A stretch of DNA of 20,385 nucleotides, taken from Chara braunii. Lineage: Eukaryota; Streptophyta; Charophyceae; Charales; Characeae. A program made the translations under genes and the position numbers. Shown piece by piece: positions 15,768 to 20,385 of the stretch. The first letter of the stretch is position 1, and every line of letters begins with the position of its first letter. Location: contig BFEA01000763.1 of the NCBI GenBank assembly GCA_003427395.1, forward strand, positions 277,382-297,766, read 5' to 3'. The notes under the pieces are model-generated. The model saw only the letters and a list, made by a program, of their open reading frames with translations. It did no database searches and was not told where the DNA came from.

Positions 15768-15877
15768 GTCCTTCGGGACATCCGTTAAAATTGGAACGAT
15801 ACAGAGAAGCTTAGCATGGCCCCTGCGCAATAAATCAAGAAATGGTCCAAAAAAAAAAAAAAAAAAAAAAAAAAAAA
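15768..15877 (+). pseudogene. U6 snRNA retropseudogene with poly(A) and target duplication
   Basis: It begins at the U6 5' stem-loop (GTCCTTCGGGACATCC, shortened by two bases) and runs through AAATTGGAACGATACAGAGA, TTAGCATGGCCCCTGCGCAA and on to AATGGTCC at the U6 3' end, followed by about 29 A. About 12 bases after CGCAA (the GATGACACG region) are deleted. AAATCAGCAACCAT occurs immediately before (15754-15767) and after the tail (15881-15894), a perfect 14-bp target-site duplication, so this arose by LINE-type target-primed reverse transcription. Confidence 0.95.
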
Positions 15878-15894
15878 CACAAATCAGCAACCAT

Positions 15895-16502
15895 TGTGAG
15901 TGTTTCAGTCTTTTCGGGTCCTGCGTCATACGCTCCGTCATTTCCGAAGATGAACGGAGGGTTGGGGGAATGACGCGGAAGTCGCAGAAGTCTAGGGCGA
16001 TGATGGGCGGACAAGCCCGCTGAGGGTGACCGCATGGCAGTGGTCCAAACCGGTCGGGGTAGGCATACCCGCCGGTGCACTTGCAATTTTATTTATTTGT
16101 TTTTTTCAACATTATGGTGTTCTTGTTGTGCTTGAAAAGCAAAAGCGCACAAGGACAAAGAAAGACAAAATATGGCGGTGTATTTTCCCATGTTCTTGCG
16201 GAAGATTCATTCTCATGTTCTACATTTGGTGAGTAGTGGAGGGAGCCCCATCATCTCCTTTTTTTCGGTGTATGGCCTCACGGCACAACTCGTCATAATG
16301 TGTAAATGAGAATGTATCTTCTGCTCGAGTGTGCAAAGGGACACCCGTCTTTTTCACATTTGGCAAGCATGTGCTGCTAGGCCCTACATCATTGATTTTT
16401 CATGCAAAGACCAGAGACGGAGAGATACAAAGGAGTGCAGAGACCTGAGAGATTCTGAGAAATGCAGAGGTAAATGTCAAACGGCTTTCTTCTTTTTCAG
16501 AC
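15895..16502. other. No gene recognised
   Basis: Mixed composition, with frames of up to 85 codons that run through homopolymers. I see no conserved domain and no RNA gene. Confidence 0.35.
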
Positions 16503-17096
16503 AAAATATCGGGAACAAAGGTAGTGAAAAGAAGCTTACTTGATGCCTGGGCAAGCTTGGTGTTCTACCAGCTAGAGATAACCCGTTGGCTCTCCAAGCC
16601 AGAATTGGCAAGACCTTGGCCATATATTGTTGGTTACTACGCAGCAATGATATTCCCCATTAGACACTGCTAATGTGGGGCCGGAGGGGGTTAGGTGGAG
16701 GTGCAAGTGACTGGCCAAAGATGCTCGGCACTAGCATCGCCGGTTTCCCCCGTCGGCAATGCCTGATCACCCTGCATCAGGGTGATGAGGGGCTGATACA
16801 AGCCTTGCTCTCGCACCACTTCTGTGGTGCAAACCTACCCCGTGGACTGGGGAGAGTTCCAGGTTTGGTTGGTGTTCCCCCGTACTATACATAAGAGTAG
16901 CGAGAGGATGAGATAGAATATATACAAAAGAAGATTGAGAGAAGAATAAAATCATTTTAATAATAATAATAAAAAAAAAGCTTACCTGGCAGGAGGCCAT
17001 CAGTTTGATCCCCACTAACTACCTCAGCACGCTCCGTGCCAACCAAGTGAGGTAGTTGGCTCGCTTCAAGTTCCCTCGTCTGTATTGGAAGGGTCT
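16503..17096 (+). mobile_element. SINE-C copy 1, split by a SINE-B insertion
   Basis: ATATCGGGAACAAAGGTAGT ... AAGAAGCTTAC (16506-16539) and CTGGCAGGAGGCCATCAGTT ... GGAAGGGTCTT (16986-17096) together are collinear with the uninterrupted unit at 17097-17231. The unit has a B-box-like TCAGTTTGATCCCC and the phrases CTCAGCACGCTCC and AAGTGAGGTAGTTGGCT. Its head resembles the 3' half of the SINE-B head (CAGGAGG ... ATCCCCA), so the two families share a tRNA-like ancestor. Confidence 0.75.
16541..16977 (+). mobile_element. SINE-B copy 3, 5'-truncated, nested in SINE-C
   Basis: It starts at GATGCCTGGGCAAGCTTGGT, so the tRNA-like head is missing, and follows the SINE-B body (CTAGAGATAACCCGTTGGCT, GGCAATGCCTGATCACCCTG, GGTTTGGTTGGTGTTCC) to an A/T-rich tail with (AAT)n and an A run. 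AAGCTTAC occurs directly before (16532-16539) and after (16978-16985), a target-site duplication. 5' truncation plus tail plus duplication indicates LINE-dependent insertion. Confidence 0.88.
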
Positions 17097-17231
17097 TATA
17101 TCGGGAACAACAGTAAGTGAAAGAAGCTTCACTGACAGGAGGTCGTGGGTTCAATCCCCACTGTCCACTTCAGCACGCTCCCTTCCACCAAGTGACATAG
17201 CTGGCTTGCTCCCCTCTTCTTGGAAGGGTCT
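17097..17231 (+). mobile_element. SINE-C copy 2, uninterrupted
   Basis: ATATCGGGAACAACAGTAAG, AAGCTTCACTGACAGGAGGT, CGTGGGTTCAATCCCCAC (B-box-like, perfect stem), TTCAGCACGCTCCCTTCC and CTTGGAAGGGTCTCC parallel the preceding unit. The two are in direct tandem orientation, probably a tandem duplication. Confidence 0.75.
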
Positions 17232-17345
17232 CCGGCCATAACGGGTGTGGGGTGCGGGTGTGGGTGGGTGGGTGTGGGTGGTTCTATGTGGTGTGTGGCT
17301 GTGTGGATGTGTGGGTGTGTGGGAGGGGGGGTTGTGTGTGTGGGA
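17232..17345. repeat. GT/GGGT-rich low-complexity tract
   Basis: About 100 bases of GTGTGG and GGGTG phrases. The frames through it read as Gly/Trp/Val-Cys-rich peptides and are spurious. Confidence 0.85.
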
Positions 17346-17694
17346 GAGTGCTGGCTTGACACTGGTGTTTCTCTACAGGGGCACGGAAAATATGTGGGAG
17401 GCGCAGCTGCCAGCTACCGGCAAAATGCTCGACGACGAGGTGTTTGGGTTAGCGGCCAGGCCCCTCCCTTCCCCCAAGAGAGGCCCAACCCTACTCGTCA
17501 ATGGGGGCCAGGGGGGGCGGGGGCCAACATGCAAGTCCTTCATTGTGAGAGGGAGTTATGGTTGCAGGGGGGGTGCCCTGTATAGGCTTAGGAGTAGTGG
17601 TAGGTATATTGAAAGGTGAAATTGGGAGAAGAATATAGCTTAGCTGTTTTTTCGAAAAACAATTAAGGAAGCTTCAGGCCCATATATATATCGT
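17346..17694. other. No gene recognised; possible splice-acceptor-like site
   Basis: GTGTTTCTCTACAG at 17365-17378 looks like an intron 3' end, followed by an open plus-strand frame to about 17619 (MWEAQLPATGKMLDDEVFGL and onward). The frame is broken up by G runs and resembles nothing I know. Weak candidate exon only. Confidence 0.25.
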
Positions 17695-17802
17695 CAAACA
17701 GAGCTGCCTGGTGAACAAAGCTGCCCGGTAAACGGTAGGCAGAGAGGGAGAAGACAGAAGCGGACAACAAATGAGCGGCTGTGACAAACTCTTTAAGGGC
17801 CT

Positions 17803-17853
17803 GTGACAAACTGTTTCGTTGGAGTTTCACCGACTCATCAGGAGGCTGAACCC
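17803..17853 (-). ncRNA. Hammerhead-ribozyme-like motif, minus strand
   Basis: On the minus strand CTGATGA is followed by GTCGG, a loop TGAAACT, CCAAC, then GAAAC and, after AGTTT, GTC. The CUGAUGA box, a stem II of GUCGG/CCAAC (one mismatch) and the GAAA box are the two conserved core strands of a hammerhead, and ACA/UGU before C could be a short stem III with cleavage after GUC. I could not form a convincing stem I next to CUGAUGA, so activity is uncertain. Confidence 0.55.
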
Positions 17854-17984
17854 TGTGGTTGGTGCCGACCTCAGGGTATCAGTTGTTGGGTCGTCGTTGA
17901 TGCTTAACCACAACCGGTTGTGGTTAAGGTGGATTGTCACACTTACAGTGTAATCAGTTGGGTAGGGGATTCTGCAGACTGTTG

Positions 17985-18042
17985 AGGGTTCAGCCTCCTG
18001 ATGAGTCAGTCCGTGAAACTCCGACGAAAAAGTTTTGTCACA
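17985..18042 (+). ncRNA. Hammerhead-ribozyme-like motif, plus strand
   Basis: CTGATGA (17998-18004) is followed by GTC, a 4-base duplication AGTC, then CGTGAAACTCCGAC, GAAA (18026-18029) and GTC at 18037-18039. It is the inverted mate of the minus-strand motif. Here CCGAC is intact but the opposite strand of stem II is disrupted by the inserted AGTC, and GAAAC has become GAAAA. It is probably a decayed copy. Confidence 0.5.
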
Positions 18043-18129
18043 GCCCCTCGTTTGTTGTCCTCTTCTCCCTCCCTCCCTCTCTGCCTACGGTTTACCATGC
18101 AGCTCTGTTTGAAGACTATGTATATCTAT

Positions 18130-18252
18130 ATATAACAGTTTGTCACAGTCCCTCGTTTGTTGTCCTCTTCTCTCTCTCTCCCTTGGATTTACCGTAGCAC
18201 TTCTGTTTGAGAACTGTGTCGTCGGATTTTTTACACGACGAGACGAGACCGT
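18130..18252. repeat. Third partial copy of the hammerhead-bearing repeat
   Basis: ACAGTTTGTCACAGTCCCTC and GTTTGTTGTCCTCTTC (18135-18172) repeat the right-arm tail at 18032-18067. Then 18203-18250 read on the minus strand CTCGTC...TCGTCGTG, TCCGACGACACAGTT, a decayed version of the hammerhead core with the CTGATGA box lost. The locus therefore holds at least three copies in mixed orientations. Confidence 0.55.
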
Positions 18253-18351
18253 TTCAAAAAAATATTTCAAAACAACATCAACTCCGTTCTCGAAAGGAAG
18301 ACATTACCAATTGACCTTACGAGAAAAAAAAAAATCAGCCAGCCCTGGCAG

Positions 18352-19191
18352 ATGATTTTTCAGCCATCACAGAAAACTGAGTCTCCTCCCTATCAGCGCT
18401 TCATGAATATATATCTGCATGAATGTATATCTGTATACGAGGCCGCCTCAGAAATGAAGGTGAGCTGGAACAAATCTGTGGCTCTGACCTACGATGACTC
18501 ACCCCTTGTGATTGATCTCGGAATTAAACGTGTCCAATCAACAGAATCGGAAAGATACCTTGGCATCAGGGTGTCCTTCGGTGACTACAGCGATGACCAG
18601 TCATCCATAATAGATAACAGAATCCGTGACACATGTGCCAGATGGTCGGGTAGGAACAACCTCTCCCTTCTAGGGAGAGCCCTGGTGGCAAACTGCTGCA
18701 TTTTATCTACCATCTGGTTTATCCTAGCTTTCAGACAGTTAACTTCCTCCTCGGCCAAGCTGATAAGACAACTACTCACAAAATTCCTATGGAAGGGCAA
18801 CGCTAGCATCCCCTCCTGCATCAGCAAGGTCGCCTGGTGGAAACTAACAGAGAAGAAAGGAGACGGAGGCCTAGGTATCCTAGACCCTGAATTGCAGAAT
18901 ACAGCCCTATTGGCCGAATGGCCAGTACGTTTATTGACGTCACCAGAAAACCAGCCCTGGATGCAGCTGGCACAGGCCACATTAGCTAGAGAATGGGACC
19001 TGTCAGACCTTGATGCCGTCTGGCAATCACTCCTTTACTACCCACTGATTAGAGCAGCAAAGTCACCTACGTGGGGACCAATCCTCAAAGCACGGTCCAA
19101 GATTCTACCCTCAACTATCACCCTCCCATCATCCTCATCTGAATTTCTTACCTCAGGCTTGTTTGAAAACCCGGCTATCCTAGATACATAA
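18352..19191 (+). pseudogene. LINE reverse transcriptase, C-terminal part
   Basis: This is the longest intact stretch in the window (279 codons). The useful part starts at about residue 20 (ISVYEAASEMKVSWNKSVAL), the fragment after the catalytic Asp-Asp. YLGIRVSFGD, LSLLGRALVANCCILSTIWF, LLTKFLWKGN and GGLGILDPELQNTALLAEW are typical of the thumb and connector of LINE polymerases. The ATG at 18352 overlaps the catalytic motif in another frame and is not a true start. The frame ends at an in-frame TAA (19189) where homology continues downstream. Confidence 0.88.
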
Positions 19192-19229
19192 GGTCACCCC
19201 TTTTCTGTAGCCAACTCCACTGGCAACTT

Positions 19230-19547
19230 TGCCAGGAAGTGGCTTCAGAAAGGGTTACCGTATGGAAGGTATCCCACATCTGGGACGGTCACTCAGGGAC
19301 TTGGCACACAGAAGAATATCTCCGCAGCAAGTTGAGAGGGTTACACAACGTGGACCAGCACCGGCTCGCCTTGATAGCAGCAATTCCTATCGAGTGGAAG
19401 GTGACCCTTGCAGAAGGCCCGTCGACTGTTCTTCAGGACTCATGGTGGAGGGATTCGAGCTCTGCGGAAACCTTCTATCAAGTGCTAAAGAAAGGCAACA
19501 TCAGTGCTTCTACCGCACTACACCTCTCAGCCTCAGGTGGGCTATAA
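19230..19547 (+). pseudogene. LINE connector region, shifted frame
   Basis: The frame VTVWKVSHIWDGHSGTWHTE ... LRGLHNVDQHRLALIAAIP continues the LINE protein between the polymerase and zinc finger. It differs in phase from the frames on both sides, so at least two frameshifts separate the three pieces. Confidence 0.7.
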
Positions 19548-19551
19548 ATAC

Positions 19552-20019
19552 CAGTCTAAGGCCTCGGCCCTCCAATTCAGAGTATGGGACTCATGGAACA
19601 GACATTCCAGAGCGCTCAACATGAATGGCCCGGATATCCACTGGGTTCTCTTCTTGATCAAGATGATACTGGAAACGCTTGAAGTCAAATTGGCAGGCCT
19701 CCAGTGGCTACATCTACACAACTGTGTGCCTACAGCAGCATGGTGTGCAGAAAAGGGTATGCAGATTTTGTCAACATGCGATGTCTGCCCCCACCTGTCC
19801 CTAGAAGACTCTTCCCACTTATGGTGGGAATGTGTGGTCGCCAGAGGTTTCTGGGACTGGGTTAGCAGACTGTCGTTCGCTGCTTATAGGGACTTTTCCT
19901 ACTGGACCAAGTCACTGGTGCTGATTGGAGATCAATCTACTTCTCCTAGAGTTAAAATAGCCAACAAACAAACAAAAAAAAAAAAAAAAAAAAAAAAGCC
20001 AACAAATATAGGACCATAG
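19552..20019 (+). pseudogene. LINE C-terminal zinc-finger (zf-RVT) region
   Basis: The frame reads FRVWDSWNRH ... HWVLFLIKMI ... LQWLHLHNCVPTAAWCAEKG, then C-DV-C, nine residues, H-LWWE-C (19777-19833), the CX2CX9HX4C zinc finger common downstream of plant LINE polymerases. It ends in poly-Lys from an A run and a stop. Homology resumes in another frame with FWVL, a stop, then RRDRRRFNNSFWAVSRLR. Confidence 0.82.
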
Positions 20020-20385
20020 GCTTCTGGGTTCTATAGTTAGCTCGTAGGGATAGGAGGAGGTTCAATAATTCTTTCTGGGCAGTTTCCCGTTTGCGCAAAG
20101 CCTTCAAGAATGCAGTTAGACCATTAATCTTGGCCGAATGGAGAAGAGTGAAAGCTCTGACTCCCTTAATATATTTAGAGGCCCAGAGCTCTATGCTCAG
20201 TGTCTGGGCCTCCGAGTTCTAGTGGATTAAATTCTCAGAGAGTAAGCAGTTAGTCTTCTCTAGACACTTGCGGGATGAGAAGGACCACATCCTCCCTCAA
20301 GACCCGGAAGCCCTCTTGTTGTGATTTGTTCTACTCTGTTTTACTACTTCAACCAATGTAAGGGAGGCTGCCTCCCTCAAGACCC

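Larger units (their letters stand above)
17695..18125. repeat. Large inverted repeat with hammerhead-like cores in both arms
   Basis: The left arm (about 17695-17853, AGAGCTGC ... CGGTAAACGGTAGGC, GAGGGAGAAGACA, GACAACAAATGAGCG, GTGACAAACTGTTTCG, TCATCAGGAGGCTGAACC) is the reverse complement of the right arm (about 17988-18115), with scattered differences. The right arm reads GGTTCAGCCTCCTGATGAG, GTTTTGTCACAGCC, CTCGTTTGTTGTCC, CTACGGTTTACC, GCAGCTCTG. About 135 bases separate the arms, with a further palindrome (CTTAACCACAACCGGTTGTGGTTAAG at 17903-17928). Inverted terminal pairs bearing hammerheads are known for Penelope-like elements; that affiliation is inference. Confidence 0.75.
18336..20324 (+). 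mobile_element. LINE (non-LTR retrotransposon), 5'-truncated and inactivated
   Basis: Homology starts directly after an A run at 18323-18334 and covers the end of the reverse transcriptase, the connecting region and a C-terminal zinc finger, about 660 codons. Landmarks in order are LADDFSAIT (the [F/Y]xDD catalytic motif, at about 18345), SERYLGIRV, LSLLGRALVANCCI, KFLWKG and VAWWKLTEKKGDGGLGI, then CX2CX9HX4C. The frame is broken by shifts near 18390-18430 (a 16-base tandem duplication), 19250 and 19500-19560, and by stops at 19189, 20034 and 20220. A 25-base A run sits inside it near 19975. The last in-frame stop is TGA at 20322. It belongs to the L1-like/plant LINE type by its zf-RVT domain. 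Confidence 0.88.

Noticed and set aside
17220-17619. Candidate gene with a splice acceptor near 17378
   Set aside because: The frame is dominated by GT and G runs, no domain is recognisable, and no matching donor or upstream exon could be identified.

Overview
This window looks like repeat-dense, gene-poor nuclear DNA of a streptophyte (a charophyte-grade alga or an early land plant). The support is: plant-style mitochondrial nad5 and nad2 fragments and a group II intron maturase fragment embedded in nuclear repeats; a TTTAGGG-type (plant-type) telomere-like tract; U6 snRNA pseudogenes; tRNA-derived SINEs; and a plant-style LINE with a zf-RVT zinc finger. The exact organism is a guess (a Chara-like alga would fit). 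I see no intact protein-coding gene. Almost all open frames are short or come from low-complexity DNA.

Layout. 1-1340: low-complexity pyrimidine-rich DNA with a 228-bp tandem repeat carrying ACGT-core hairpins. 1948-2103: CAA/GAC trinucleotide tract. 2693-4505: minisatellites (15-bp GTACCAGGG unit, GGGCCTGCAGGCC unit) and a U6 fragment. 4988-5185 and 9126-9320: two diverged copies of one dispersed repeat. 5380-6898: long degenerate telomere-like G-rich tract. 7027-7331: a 63-bp tandem duplication abutting a TIR element. 7850-8855: two copies of a tRNA-derived SINE (SINE-A) and a 21/42-bp higher-order minisatellite. 9003-9115: degenerate U6. 10951-12772: two long SINE-A copies flanking a mitochondrial insert (nad5, nad2, maturase). 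The first copy contains a sequencing-library junction adapter and an artificial 53-bp duplication. 13299-14768: three further members of the TIR family. 14829-17231: a second SINE family (SINE-B), one copy carrying a ~98-bp foldback insertion, one nested in a third repeat (SINE-C) with target-site duplication, plus a polyadenylated U6 retropseudogene with a 14-bp target-site duplication. 17695-18252: inverted repeats carrying hammerhead-ribozyme-like cores. 18336-20324: a 5'-truncated, frameshifted LINE.

How the parts relate: the LINE supplies the kind of retrotransposition machinery that could have made the SINE copies, the U6 retrocopy and its target duplication, although this particular copy is dead. 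The most interesting items are the hammerhead-like inverted pair, a compact TIR family beginning ACCACCAGTACC with TAA duplications, and the 40-bp-stem foldback inside a SINE. The most important caution is the embedded transposase adapter, a clear assembly artefact.
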